Shown here piece by piece: positions 1-6,334 of a DNA stretch of 10,938 nt. This DNA is from Zoogloeaceae bacterium. Its GTDB lineage: Bacteria; Pseudomonadota; Gammaproteobacteria; Burkholderiales; Rhodocyclaceae. The stretch is taken from positions 1 to 10,938 of the forward strand of contig JAITJU010000194.1 of assembly GCA_031278735.1 (NCBI GenBank). The letters are read 5' to 3'. The notes under the pieces were generated by a model. It worked only from the letters and a program-made list of their open reading frames with translations, was not told where the DNA came from and ran no database searches. A program made the translations under genes and the position numbers. The first letter of the stretch is position 1; every line of letters starts with the position of its first letter.

Positions 1-1
1 C

Positions 2-1675
2 GAGATTCGTTTCTATCCGGAAAACTGGGTCAACACCTACAACCAGTGGCTCAACAACATTCAGGATTGGTGCATATCCCGGCAACTGTGGTGGGGGCAT
101 CAGATTCCGGCGTGGTACGGCGAAAACGGCGAAATCTTTGTCGCTCATGACGAAGCGGAAGCCCGCCGGGAAGCTGCCGCCTCGGGCTACAGCGGCGCGC
201 TCGTCCGCGACCCCGACGTACTCGACACCTGGTATTCCTCGGCGCTGTGGCCTTTCTCCACGCTCGACTGGACGCCGGAATACCCGCGTGAATCCAATCC
301 CGCGCTGGATTTGTACCTGCCTTCCACGGTGCTGGTCACGGGCTTCGACATCATCTTTTTCTGGGTCGCACGCATGGTGATGATGACCAGGCACATCACC
401 GGCAGGATTCCCTTCCGGCACGTTTACGTCCACGGCCTCATCCGCGAAGCGGAAGGCCAGAAAATGAGCAAATCCAAGGGTAACGTGCTCGACCCCATCG
501 ACCTGATAGACGGCATCGACCTTGACGATCTCGTCAGGAAGCGCACCACGGGCCTGATGAATCCCAAGGACGCACCCAGGATCGAAAAACGCACCCGGAA
601 GGATTTCCCCGAAGGCATTTCCGCCTATGGCACGGACGCGCTGCGCTTCACCTTCGCCTCGCTTGCCGCGCCGGGCCGCGACATCAAATTCGATCTCAAC
701 CGCTGCGAGGGCTACCGCAATTTCTGCAACAAGCTCTGGAACGCCACCCGTTTTGCGCTGATGAACGTGGAAGGCCATGACCTGACGGCGGAAGAAGGTG
801 TCGCGCGCAGCTTTGCCGACTGCTGGATCGAAAGCCGCCTGCAAAAACTGGCCGCCGAGGTCACGCGGCACTTTGCCGACTACCGCTTCGACCTTCTGGC
901 GCAGGCGCTCTATCACTTCATCTGGGACGAATTCTGCGACTGGTATCTGGAGACCGCCAAATGCCTCATGGATGGCGACAGCCTCGCGGATGGTCATGTT
1001 GCGGATGACGGTGGCGCGAACGCAACCCGCGTGACGCTCATCCGCACGCTGGAAACCGTGCTGCGGCTTGCACACCCGCTCATTCCCTTCATCACCGAAG
1101 AACTCTGGCAGCGTGTCGCGCCGCTGGCCGGACGCAGGACACAGGAAACCATCATGCTCGCGCCCTGGCCGGAAGCCGATTCCGGCAAGATCGACGAAGC
1201 CGCCGAAGCGCAGATGGAAGCCCTCAAAACGTATGTGTCCGCCTGCCGCAACCTGCGCGGCGAAATGGGCGTTTCCCCGGCGGCGCGAACGCCGCTGGTT
1301 GTTGCGGGCAGGGCCGACGAAATCGGGAAAATCCGCGCCTTTGCGCCCATTTTGCGCACGCTCGCCAAGCTCTCTGACATCCGCTATGCCGAAGACCTTC
1401 CCGCCGATGCCCTCGCGCCTGTCGCCATCGTTGGCGAAACCCGGTTGATGCTGGTCGTGGACATCGACCTCGCAGCCGAAGCCGCGCGGCTGGCGAAAGA
1501 GATCGAAAAGCAGGAAAAACAGGCGGCGCAGGCCAGGGCGAAACTCGAAAACGAAAGTTTTATTGCCCGTGCCCCGGAAAACATCGTCGCCCAGGAAAAG
1601 GAGCGGCTTGCGGCGGCGGAGGCGACCTTGGCGAAACTGAAGGTGCAAATGGAAAAGCTGCGGACATCCGCCTGA
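2..1675 (+). CDS. valS: Valyl-tRNA synthetase, C-terminal part (5' end outside window)
   Basis: Class I aminoacyl-tRNA synthetase that charges tRNA-Val with valine in the cytoplasm. The open frame enters from the left edge, so 557 residues are visible; the family is usually about 900-950 residues, and the N-terminal HIGH region and most of the editing domain are missing. Seen in the sequence: the end of the catalytic core with RQLWWGHQIPAWY (about 82-120), WYSSALWPFSTL, the GFDIIFFWVARM block, and the signature loop KMSKS at 461-475. The helical anticodon-binding domain follows, with the typical AHPLIPFITEELW near 1068-1110. The last 65 or so residues are rich in Lys, Glu and Ala and form the C-terminal coiled-coil arm (about 1480-1672) that grips the tRNA. 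The stop is TGA at 1673-1675. No clear terminator follows. Identification is very secure. Confidence 0.98.
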   Translation, partial: EIRFYPENWVNTYNQWLNNIQDWCISRQLWWGHQIPAWYGENGEIFVAHDEAEARREAAASGYSGALVRDPDVLDTWYSSALWPFSTLDWTPEYPRESNPALDLYLPSTVLVTGFDIIFFWVARMVMMTRHITGRIPFRHVYVHGLIREAEGQKMSKSKGNVLDPIDLIDGIDLDDLVRKRTTGLMNPKDAPRIEKRTRKDFPEGISAYGTDALRFTFASLAAPGRDIKFDLNRCEGYRNFCNKLWNATRFALMNVEGHDLTAEEGVARSFADCWIESRLQKLAAEVTRHFADYRFDLLAQALYHFIWDEFCDWYLETAKCLMDGDSLADGHVADDGGANATRVTLIRTLETVLRLAHPLIPFITEELWQRVAPLAGRRTQETIMLAPWPEADSGKIDEAAEAQMEALKTYVSACRNLRGEMGVSPAARTPLVVAGRADEIGKIRAFAPILRTLAKLSDIRYAEDLPADALAPVAIVGETRLMLVVDIDLAAEAARLAKEIEKQEKQAAQARAKLENESFIARAPENIVAQEKERLAAAEATLAKLKVQMEKLRTSA

Positions 1676-1726
1676 CTCCCCGATCCGGAAAGGAATTCGT
1701 TATGTCATTTGATCTTGCCGACAACC

Positions 1727-1807
1727 ATGCCGGTTCCATCGGCGGTACTGGTTGATGCCGATAATGCGCAGGCTTCTGTTATTACTGCCGGATTTTCGGC
1801 CTTGTGA
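1727..1807 (+). pseudogene. Remnant of a NYN-domain (DUF88/LabA-type) protein gene, N-terminal fragment
   Basis: A 26-codon reading frame begins at ATG 1727 and stops at TGA 1805-1807. Its residues 5-20 read SAVLVDADNAQASVIT. This closely matches the N-terminal strand and first acidic site of NYN-domain proteins, PIN-like predicted nucleases that typically begin with AVLIDADNAQ.SVIE, and the DxDN is a metal-site motif. Family members are usually 200 residues or more. Here the frame leaves the family pattern after the first helix and ends at once, and the expected block around VKRIYGDW is absent. I read it as a truncated, non-functional remnant. Whether it is translated is unknown; a short out-of-frame ATG at 1702 with an AAGGAA-type binding site lies just upstream. 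The match is from memory of the family and is short. Confidence 0.55.
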
Positions 1808-1859
1808 AGCGCAGTCGGAATTTCTGCTTCAACCTTTTGACTTCGGCATGGGTTGAGTC

Positions 1860-1891
1860 GGCGGATTACGGCGGCGCCGAATTCGCCCTAC
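1860..1891. repeat. Dispersed intergenic hairpin repeat (GTAGGGCG...ATCCGCC type)
   Basis: An imperfect inverted repeat: GGCGGATT at 1860-1867 pairs with AATTCGCC at 1880-1887 (one G-T pair) around a GC-rich 12-base centre that contains the self-complementary CGGCGCCG. Read on the minus strand it begins GTAGGGCGAATTC and ends CGTAATCCGCC. That resembles an intergenic repeat I recall as scattered through many proteobacterial genomes (GTAGGGCGGATTA...TAATCCGCC). Its function is unknown. It lies next to the decayed NYN remnant, which fits a non-coding interval. Confidence 0.45.
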
Positions 1892-2025
1892 AGCCGGGCT
1901 GCGCTTGCTGCGTTTGCGCATCGCGGCGTGGCGGAAAGCGCGTCGAGACTGATCGGCCTAGTATTGAAAGCGGGCTGGCGGGCTGGGTCGGCCCAAACCT
2001 GTTTCCTGTTCAGGGAGAATTGAAA

Positions 2026-2859
2026 ATGCTTCAGAGGATCGGGCTGATTGCCGCGTCAATGCTGGTTTTTGCGGCCAACGCGTTGGCGGCGCCTGATGAA
2101 CAGGTGTGCGCGGACGACATCCACGCCACGATAGAGCGCGACCTGCACATCGAAAACTTCGCCGGGCGTGCGCAAGAAGACAGGCGCTTCATCGTTTCAC
2201 AAGCCTGCAGGATCTGGCCCTATGCGCCGGAATACACCCTGGCCGCGCTGGCCTACGATGAAGGCGTCGAAAATGAGAAGAACATCGTCGTCGCGATCAT
2301 CGACAGGGAACGGAAGCGTGTCATCAGCAGCAAGCAATGGAAGATTGAAGAAGACGCCCTGACGGAAATCGGAGAGTACAGCCTGAAACTCGATACGGCG
2401 AGATACCAGCTTGCCGGGAACGTCAGGGCCTTTGGGCTGCGCTTTCAGAGTTCCGCAACAGGCGCGAGTTGCCCGGATGCGAGGTTCGGCGACACGCTCA
2501 TCCTGCTGTTCCCGCAAGGAAAGTCATTGCGTCAGGTGCTGGACCTGTACATGTATCACCAGCGAGCGATTCAGGGATGCCTCAGCGGGCAGGTGCCTAA
2601 CGTCATATGGGAAGAAGCCGTCCTTGCCGTCGGTATCGAGAATACCCGCACGAACGGCTTTTACGACTTGCGGGTCACGGCAAGCATTTCTCCCGGATCG
2701 AACGAAGAACCCACCGGTTCCGCCAAAAAGCGCGTGGAGCGCGTGATCCTTCGTTACAACGGAAAACATTACGAGGCGAGCGGGAAATCGCCGTGGTGGT
2801 TGTTGTGGTCCTTGGAGCCGCCTTTCATGGAATCGCCAGCAGTGATGCTCAAGGAATGA
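2026..2859 (+). CDS. Exported protein of unknown function (277 aa)
   Basis: The start ATG at 2026 is chosen because AGGGAG (2012-2017) sits eight bases upstream and because it begins a good signal peptide: basic MLQR, a hydrophobic core, and a cleavage site after ANALA (about residue 21). The mature part of about 256 residues is predicted to be soluble and periplasmic or secreted. It has four cysteines (28, 61, 149, 185), enough for two disulfides. No transmembrane segment follows the signal. Notable blocks are the QACRIWPYAPEYTLAA region (59-74), an IIDRERKRV strand (91-99) and a tryptophan-rich end near 257-261 (PWWLLW). The sequence has the codon use and base composition of its neighbours, and third positions are GC-rich, so it looks like a real gene. 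I do not recognise a named family. No neighbour suggests a role; it appears to be transcribed alone. Confidence 0.85.
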   Translation: MLQRIGLIAASMLVFAANALAAPDEQVCADDIHATIERDLHIENFAGRAQEDRRFIVSQACRIWPYAPEYTLAALAYDEGVENEKNIVVAIIDRERKRVISSKQWKIEEDALTEIGEYSLKLDTARYQLAGNVRAFGLRFQSSATGASCPDARFGDTLILLFPQGKSLRQVLDLYMYHQRAIQGCLSGQVPNVIWEEAVLAVGIENTRTNGFYDLRVTASISPGSNEEPTGSAKKRVERVILRYNGKHYEASGKSPWWLLWSLEPPFMESPAVMLKE

Positions 2860-2926
2860 TTGCCGGGCAGAATCCAGAATCGGAAACATGACCTGAACAC
2901 AAAATGAAACCCGACGTTGCCCGGCG

Positions 2927-3100
2927 ATGAGCCAAAACTCCGAGGCTCTTGAATCCGCGAACGTGGGTGGCTGCGGCAAGCTGTCTCTTGGCATCGCGGT
3001 TTTTTTGCTGGTCGTGGTCGCCCTGTACGTGACACAGCCCGATTATGATCCTTGGACACAACTCATGGGCGAACTGGCGCTGGAGCCTGGCGGCGCATGA
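2927..3100 (+). CDS. Small single-pass membrane protein ORF, possibly the 5' part of an interrupted gene
   Basis: A 57-codon frame from ATG 2927 to TGA 3098-3100. Residues 19-35 (LSLGIAVFLLVVVALYV) form one clear transmembrane segment, preceded by a short polar N-terminus and followed by the motif YDPWTQLMGELAL (40-52). That motif resembles the YDP..Q.(M/I)SELA stretch of DUF998-like multi-span membrane proteins, by recollection only. The stop TGA is followed at once by ATG (3101) in the same frame, and the continuation contains a second hydrophobic stretch (VALFIAIFVLVPLEAASLLVVY, about 3149-3214). This suggests a former two- or multi-span protein broken by a TGG-to-TGA change or further decay. 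There is no good ribosome binding site before 2927. It may also be a genuine small membrane protein, or chance. Confidence 0.35.
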   Translation: MSQNSEALESANVGGCGKLSLGIAVFLLVVVALYVTQPDYDPWTQLMGELALEPGGA

Positions 3101-3270
3101 ATGCCGCCGCCCCTTGCCGCCGCCAACCCCTCGGGTGTCCATCCGGGCGTTGCCCTGTTCATTGCTATTTTTGTTCTTGTCCCGTTGGAAGCTGCATCAT
3201 TATTAGTGGTTTATGATTCATCCACATATCCAGGCGCGCAACGTCGTGGCCGACAGCGTGGAATATCGGC

Positions 3271-3304
3271 GCGATTGCCCTGGTGTTCGTCCCAGGGCAA
3301 TCGC
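3271..3304. repeat. Perfect 13-bp palindromic hairpin (REP-like unit, copy 1)
   Basis: GCGATTGCCCTGG (3271-3283) is followed by the 8-base loop TGTTCGTC (3284-3291) and the exact reverse complement CCAGGGCAATCGC (3292-3304). The perfect stem is much stronger than chance. There is no T-run on either side, so it is not a typical intrinsic terminator. The left arm plus loop recurs 226 bases downstream as a 22-bp direct repeat (3497-3518). The right arm and its flank also recur inverted. This fits a REP-like or small mobile repeat unit rather than a gene signal. Confidence 0.7.
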
Positions 3305-3490
3305 ATGAATGCCATACGCAATGGAAGTGACCGCGGCAGGGAGGAAAAGCTTCTGGCAAGGGAGAGTCAAAAGAGGTTTGCAGCGATGGAACTGACGGCA
3401 AGGGCGGGTCTGAAGGCCGCCAACCTCTCTTTCTGGAGGTGTTTCGCTCGTACGGTAACCCGGCAAACAACCAGGCGCGATGACAAATGT

Positions 3491-3518
3491 ATTCATGCGA
3501 TTGCCCTGGTGTTCGTCC
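3491..3518. repeat. Second copy of the REP-like unit (half-site)
   Basis: ATTCATGCGATTGCCCTGG at 3491-3509 is the exact reverse complement of 3292-3310 (19 bp). Bases 3497-3518 are also identical in direct orientation to 3271-3292 (22 bp). The palindrome's right arm is not preserved after the loop here, so this is a half unit. Together the copies flank about 180 bases (3311-3490) with no recognised gene, as in a degenerate repeat-bounded element. The copy lies about 30 bases before the promoter of the PCuAC gene. Confidence 0.65.
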
Positions 3519-3546
3519 GTCCCGAATCATGCCGCTCGTTGAAATT

Positions 3547-3555
3547 TGTTATACT
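3547..3555 (+). promoter_or_regulatory. Extended -10 promoter for the PCuAC/SCO unit
   Basis: TGTTATACT is a TGN extended -10 joined to the hexamer TATACT (3550-3555). There is no good -35 box at the normal spacing, as is common for extended -10 promoters. Transcription would start near 3561-3563, leaving a leader of about 75 bases before the ATG at 3637. Confidence 0.45.
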
Positions 3556-3578
3556 CTGCGCGCTTCCCGCGCTGTTTT

Positions 3579-3605
3579 GCGCTCTCTCCAGCCAGTGAAG
3601 AGCGC
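3579..3605 (+). other. Hairpin in the predicted leader of the PCuAC gene
   Basis: GCGCTCT (3579-3585) and AGAGCGC (3599-3605) are exact reverse complements with a 13-base loop. It lies within the predicted leader and is not followed by a T-run, so it is not a terminator. A regulatory role is only a possibility; I see no known metal-responsive operator. Confidence 0.25.
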
Positions 3606-3636
3606 CAGATTCGGGAACTTTTTCGGGGTTCTGTTC

Positions 3637-4119
3637 ATGCGCGCTTTTTCTCTTTTGCTGCTCTTTCTTTTTTTGCAAACGGGCTGGGCGCAAACGCCGC
3701 CGCTATACGCGACGGACGCGTGGGTGCGGGCAACGGCGCGCGGACAGCAGGCAACGGGCGCTTTCCTGACCTTGCGGAGCGCGGAGCCGCTCCGGTTGGT
3801 CGGTGTGCGTTCGCCGCTGGCGGCGGCGGCGGAAATTCACGTGATGCGGGTCGATGACGATGGCGTCATGCGGATGCGCGCCATTCCCTGGCTGGATTTG
3901 CCCGCCGACCAAGTGACGGAACTCAAGCCGGGCGGCTTTCACATCATGCTGCTGTCCCTCAGGGCGCCAGCAAACGCAGGCCAGCGGACGACGCTGACGC
4001 TGGTATTGGAGAATGCGGCGCGGCAGCGCCAGGAAGTAACGGTGGATGCGGAAATCCGCGCCCTGAACGCGCTTGCGCCGAACCCGCCGCACACGCCGCG
4101 CGACAAGGCAACGCATTGA
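3637..4119 (+). CDS. Periplasmic copper chaperone, PCuAC (DUF461) family
   Basis: PCuAC proteins bind Cu(I) in the periplasm and pass it, with SCO proteins, to the CuA centre of cytochrome c oxidase. The 160-residue product starts at ATG 3637, which opens a signal peptide (MRAFSLLLLFLFLQTGWA, cleavage about residue 18); frames from 3487 would add unrelated residues from the repeat. The domain follows: YATDAWVRATARGQQATGAF (24-43), then the copper site with His68 in EIHVM, Met78/Met80 in GVMRMR, and His102-x-Met104 in GGFHIML. The family pattern is H-X10-M-X21-H-X-M. Here Met80 to His102 keeps 21 residues between, but His68 to Met80 has 11, one more than usual. The C-terminal tail is rich in proline and has a further His (152, 160). 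Only a weak GGGG (3625-3628) precedes the start. The gene is followed immediately by the SCO gene, most likely in one transcript. Confidence 0.93.
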   Translation: MRAFSLLLLFLFLQTGWAQTPPLYATDAWVRATARGQQATGAFLTLRSAEPLRLVGVRSPLAAAAEIHVMRVDDDGVMRMRAIPWLDLPADQVTELKPGGFHIMLLSLRAPANAGQRTTLTLVLENAARQRQEVTVDAEIRALNALAPNPPHTPRDKATH

Positions 4120-4121
4120 AA

Positions 4122-4736
4122 ATGAAAAGAGTCCTTGCCATCGGTTTTCTGGCGCTCCTTGCGGCCTGCGACACGGCGGAGGACGCGGCGGAACCCAACG
4201 CGGCACCCGTTGCCGTGCCGTCTCACGCCAAGGAAATGCAGGCGCGCTATGGCGAGGGCTACGCGATGACGGATCATCTGGGACAGACGCGCACGCTGGC
4301 GGACTGGCGCGGCAAGGTCGCGCTGGTCTTCTTCGGCTATACCCATTGCCCGGACGCCTGTCCCAGCGCCCTGTACCGTTTTTCGCAAGTCATGGAAATT
4401 CTGGGGCCGCAGGCCGAGCAGGTGCAGGTGCTGTTCGTCACGCTGGATCCGGCGCGCGACAAGCCGGAAATACTGCGCGACTATACGGCCGCGTTCAACC
4501 CGAACTTTCTGGGGCTTTACGTCAGCCCGGAAAAAACGCCAGAACTGGCGCGCGCCTTTCACGTGTTTTATCAGGTTACGCCGGGGCAAACGCCGGAACA
4601 CTACAGCGTCGATCATGGCGTCGGCACGTATGTCTACGATACGACAGGCCGTCTGCGCCTGGAAATCGACCACACCGCCACGCCGGACGAGGTGGCCGAC
4701 AGCGTTCGGCAACTGTTGGCGGCGAAAAAGGATTGA
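4122..4736 (+). CDS. SCO1/SenC family copper-thioredoxin lipoprotein
   Basis: SCO proteins are membrane-anchored thioredoxin-fold proteins that help to insert copper into the CuA site of cytochrome oxidase. From ATG 4122 the product is 204 residues. It begins with a lipoprotein signal, FLALLAAC, with Cys16 as the expected lipidated residue. The thioredoxin-like domain has the copper motif CPDAC (Cys76, Cys80) in FFGYTHCPDACP, the VTLDPARD turn (106-113) and the third ligand His165 in SVDHG. All three expected ligands are present. The gene starts just after the PCuAC stop (TGA 4117-4119). A TTG at 4116, overlapping that stop, is an alternative start in the same frame: AAGG (4105-4108) sits seven bases before the TTG but thirteen before the ATG. 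The gene ends one base before the stop of the convergent sirtuin gene. Confidence 0.95.
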   Translation: MKRVLAIGFLALLAACDTAEDAAEPNAAPVAVPSHAKEMQARYGEGYAMTDHLGQTRTLADWRGKVALVFFGYTHCPDACPSALYRFSQVMEILGPQAEQVQVLFVTLDPARDKPEILRDYTAAFNPNFLGLYVSPEKTPELARAFHVFYQVTPGQTPEHYSVDHGVGTYVYDTTGRLRLEIDHTATPDEVADSVRQLLAAKKD

Positions 4737-4737
4737 T

Positions 4738-5535
4738 TTACGCGCTTTTCATCTGCCGCCTGGCCTCCTCGATTGCCGTGAGCGCCGCCGCCGCGCCCAC
4801 GGGCAGTTGGTAGGCAACGCGGGCGCTCAGATAAGTGGGGCGCGGATTGATTTCCACCGTGGGAACGCCAGCCTGCGCCGCCTGAAGCACGGGCTGCGCG
4901 ATGTAGGGAAAAACGCTGGTTGTGCCGATGGAGAACACCAGATCGAAGCCGGTATCCAGCGCCGTCAGCAAGCGCCCCAGTTCCGCTTCCGGCAGCATCT
5001 CGCCGAACAGCACGACTTCTGGACGCATCGCCTGCCCGCAACGCGGACAGACGGGCGGCAGGGAACGTCCGGCAAAGTCCTGCGCCGTATCGCGCAAACC
5101 GCAATGCGCGCAACGCAGACGATGCAGATCGCCGTGAATTTCCACCACGTTCCGACTGCCCGCCGCGCGATGCAGGCCGTCAATATTCTGGGTCAACACC
5201 ATGACATAGGGAAGTTCGCGCTCCCATTGCGCTATCAGCGTATGCGCGGCGTTGGGGCCGGCGTGGCGGCAGTTTTCCTCAATCTGCGCCATGTATTTCC
5301 AGGGAATTTCCGGTCGCTGCCGCAGCATTTCGCCGGAGAGGGCTTCCTCGATGGGAATGCCTTCCGCCGTCAGGTCATTTTCATACAGGCCGCCCAGTCC
5401 CCGGTAGGTCGGCAGGCCGGAATCCGCGGAAATGCCCGCGCCGGTGATGAACAGGATGCGCCTGGCGCGATTGAGCAAGGCGGCGATTTTTTGCGCGGCG
5501 ATCGGCATGGGTTTTTCATGAGGCAAGGCGGACAT
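4738..5535 (-). CDS. NAD-dependent protein deacylase, sirtuin (Sir2/CobB) family
   Basis: Sirtuins remove acetyl or other acyl groups from lysine using NAD+. The 265-residue product, read from ATG 5535, has GGAG six bases upstream; a TTG at 5550 is less likely. Seen: the NAD motif GAGISADSGLPTYRG (32-46), TQNIDGLH (115-122), catalytic His134 in EIHGD, a zinc finger with Cys142, Cys145, Cys163 and Cys166, and GTTSVFPY and EINP near the end. The Tyr-x-x-Arg pair that marks class III desuccinylases (Y92/R95 in E. coli CobB) is not seen in the matching stretch (IPWKYMAQIEENCRH, 77-91). A deacetylase is therefore more likely; this is inference. It follows the methyltransferase gene by 31 bases on the same strand. 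A possible -10 TATACT (5559-5564, minus) lies in that gap. Substrates cannot be read from the sequence. Confidence 0.93.
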   Translation of the reverse strand: MSALPHEKPMPIAAQKIAALLNRARRILFITGAGISADSGLPTYRGLGGLYENDLTAEGIPIEEALSGEMLRQRPEIPWKYMAQIEENCRHAGPNAAHTLIAQWERELPYVMVLTQNIDGLHRAAGSRNVVEIHGDLHRLRCAHCGLRDTAQDFAGRSLPPVCPRCGQAMRPEVVLFGEMLPEAELGRLLTALDTGFDLVFSIGTTSVFPYIAQPVLQAAQAGVPTVEINPRPTYLSARVAYQLPVGAAAALTAIEEARRQMKSA

Positions 5536-5566
5536 GAGCGTCTCCGGCAAAAGGCCACAGTATAAA

Positions 5567-6334
5567 TCAGCCGGGGATGCGCGCCGCCGTCTGGCCGATG
5601 ATGATCAGCGCGGGCGGCTGGATATTCTCGGCGCGCGCGCATTCGGAGAGGGTTGCCAGCGTGCAGCGCCACAGACGGCTCTCTGGCAGCGTGGCCTTGT
5701 AAATCAGCGCGGCGGGCGTATGCGCGGGCAAACCGTGGGCGATGAGCGCGGCGCGGATATGTTCCAGCCGGTAAATGCCCATGTAAAACACCAGGGTCTG
5801 GCCGGGACGCGCCAGACTTGCCCAATCTTCTTCCGCTTCGACGTTCGCGGCGGCATCCCGCGCTTTTCTGTGCCCGCTGATGAGCACACAGCGCGACGCG
5901 CATTCACGATGCGTCAATGGCAGATGAAACGCCGCGCTCGCGCCCAACGCGGCGGTAATGCCGGGCACCACGACAAAGGGAATGCCCGCCGCGCGCAGCG
6001 CCTCCATTTCCTCGCCGCCGCGCCCAAAAATCAGCGGGTCGCCGCCTTTCAGACGCACGACGCGCCTGCCTGCCCGCGCATGTTGGCAAAGCAGGCGGCA
6101 GATTTCATCCTGCGGCAACGTATGGCGCGCGCGGGCTTTGCCCACGTTGATCCGCTCGGCGCGCTCCGGCGCCAACGCGATGACCTGCGGGCTGAGCAGA
6201 TGGTCGTAGAGCAACGTCTCGGCGGCCTGGATGCAGCGCAGCGCCTTGAGCGTCAAGAGTTCCGGATCGCCCGGCCCCGCGCCCACCAGGGCAACGCTGC
6301 CGGGCGCGACAGGTTCATGCGGCGTCGCGCGCAT
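5567..6334 (-). CDS. cobA: Uroporphyrinogen-III C-methyltransferase (SUMT), stand-alone form
   Basis: SUMT transfers two methyl groups from S-adenosylmethionine to uroporphyrinogen III to give precorrin-2, the branch point to siroheme and cobalamin. The 255-residue product has the family blocks in order: VGAGPGDPELLTLKA (17-31), RARHTLPQDEI (68-78), VRLKGGDPLIFGRGGEE (93-109), VPGITAA (123-129), LTHRE (140-144) and SGHR near 153. It matches the CysG C-terminal half in length and lacks the N-terminal dehydrogenase/ferrochelatase (CysG A) half, so those steps must be supplied elsewhere. The start ATG at 6334 has GAGG three bases upstream, which is close; a TTG at 6349 has no better signal. It overlaps the end of the DUF1840 gene by 20 bases, so the two are probably translated together. 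The name cobA is shared with another enzyme (cob(I)alamin adenosyltransferase) in enterics; here it means SUMT. Confidence 0.96.
   Translation of the reverse strand: MRATPHEPVAPGSVALVGAGPGDPELLTLKALRCIQAAETLLYDHLLSPQVIALAPERAERINVGKARARHTLPQDEICRLLCQHARAGRRVVRLKGGDPLIFGRGGEEMEALRAAGIPFVVVPGITAALGASAAFHLPLTHRECASRCVLISGHRKARDAAANVEAEEDWASLARPGQTLVFYMGIYRLEHIRAALIAHGLPAHTPAALIYKATLPESRLWRCTLATLSECARAENIQPPALIIIGQTAARIPG

Larger units (their letters stand above)
1676..2025. other. Gene-poor stretch between valS and the exported-protein gene
   Basis: About 350 bases with no intact gene. It holds the short NYN-domain remnant (1727-1807), a hairpin repeat (1860-1891), and then GC-rich sequence with no recognised gene. 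The frame of the downstream gene stays open back to a GTG at 1804, but that extension (cysteine- and arginine-rich, no domain seen) lies over the repeat and is probably non-coding. The only firm regulatory signal is the ribosome binding site AGGGAG at 2012-2017, eight bases before the ATG at 2026. I saw no convincing promoter. Confidence 0.6.
2860..3636. other. Long low-coding interval with a small membrane ORF, repeats and a promoter
   Basis: Nearly 780 bases without a convincing full-length gene. In order it holds a 57-codon membrane ORF (2927-3100) continued in the same frame after one stop codon; a perfect 13-bp palindromic hairpin (3271-3304); a second copy of the same unit (3491-3518); a promoter-like extended -10 (3547-3555); and a 5' leader hairpin (3579-3605) before the PCuAC gene. 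The interval is poorer in GC than the flanking genes. A 165-codon frame (3101-3598) and minus-strand frames of 92-121 codons run across the repeats without protein-like composition, and I do not call them genes. Confidence 0.6.

Noticed and set aside
1702..1755. Short frame from ATG 1702 with a decent AAGGAA-type binding site
   Set aside because: It has 17 codons and no recognisable pattern; the neighbouring frame 1727-1807 carries the NYN match.
2862..2925. 8-bp inverted repeat GCCGGGCA / TGCCCGGC across about 50 bases
   Set aside because: The arms are short and the loop is long, with no T-run. It is likely chance in this GC-rich sequence.
3101..3598. 165-codon plus-strand frame after the small membrane ORF
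   Set aside because: Only its first 40 or so codons look membrane-like. The rest runs across the repeats and reads as Arg/Ser-rich noise, so I treat it as continuation of a broken gene at most.
3939..4712. 257-codon minus-strand frame
   Set aside because: It is opposite the PCuAC and SCO genes, both of which have complete metal-binding motifs.
4615..5565. 316-codon plus-strand frame
   Set aside because: It lies opposite the sirtuin gene with its intact zinc finger and NAD motifs. Composition is His/Arg/Gln-rich with no domain.
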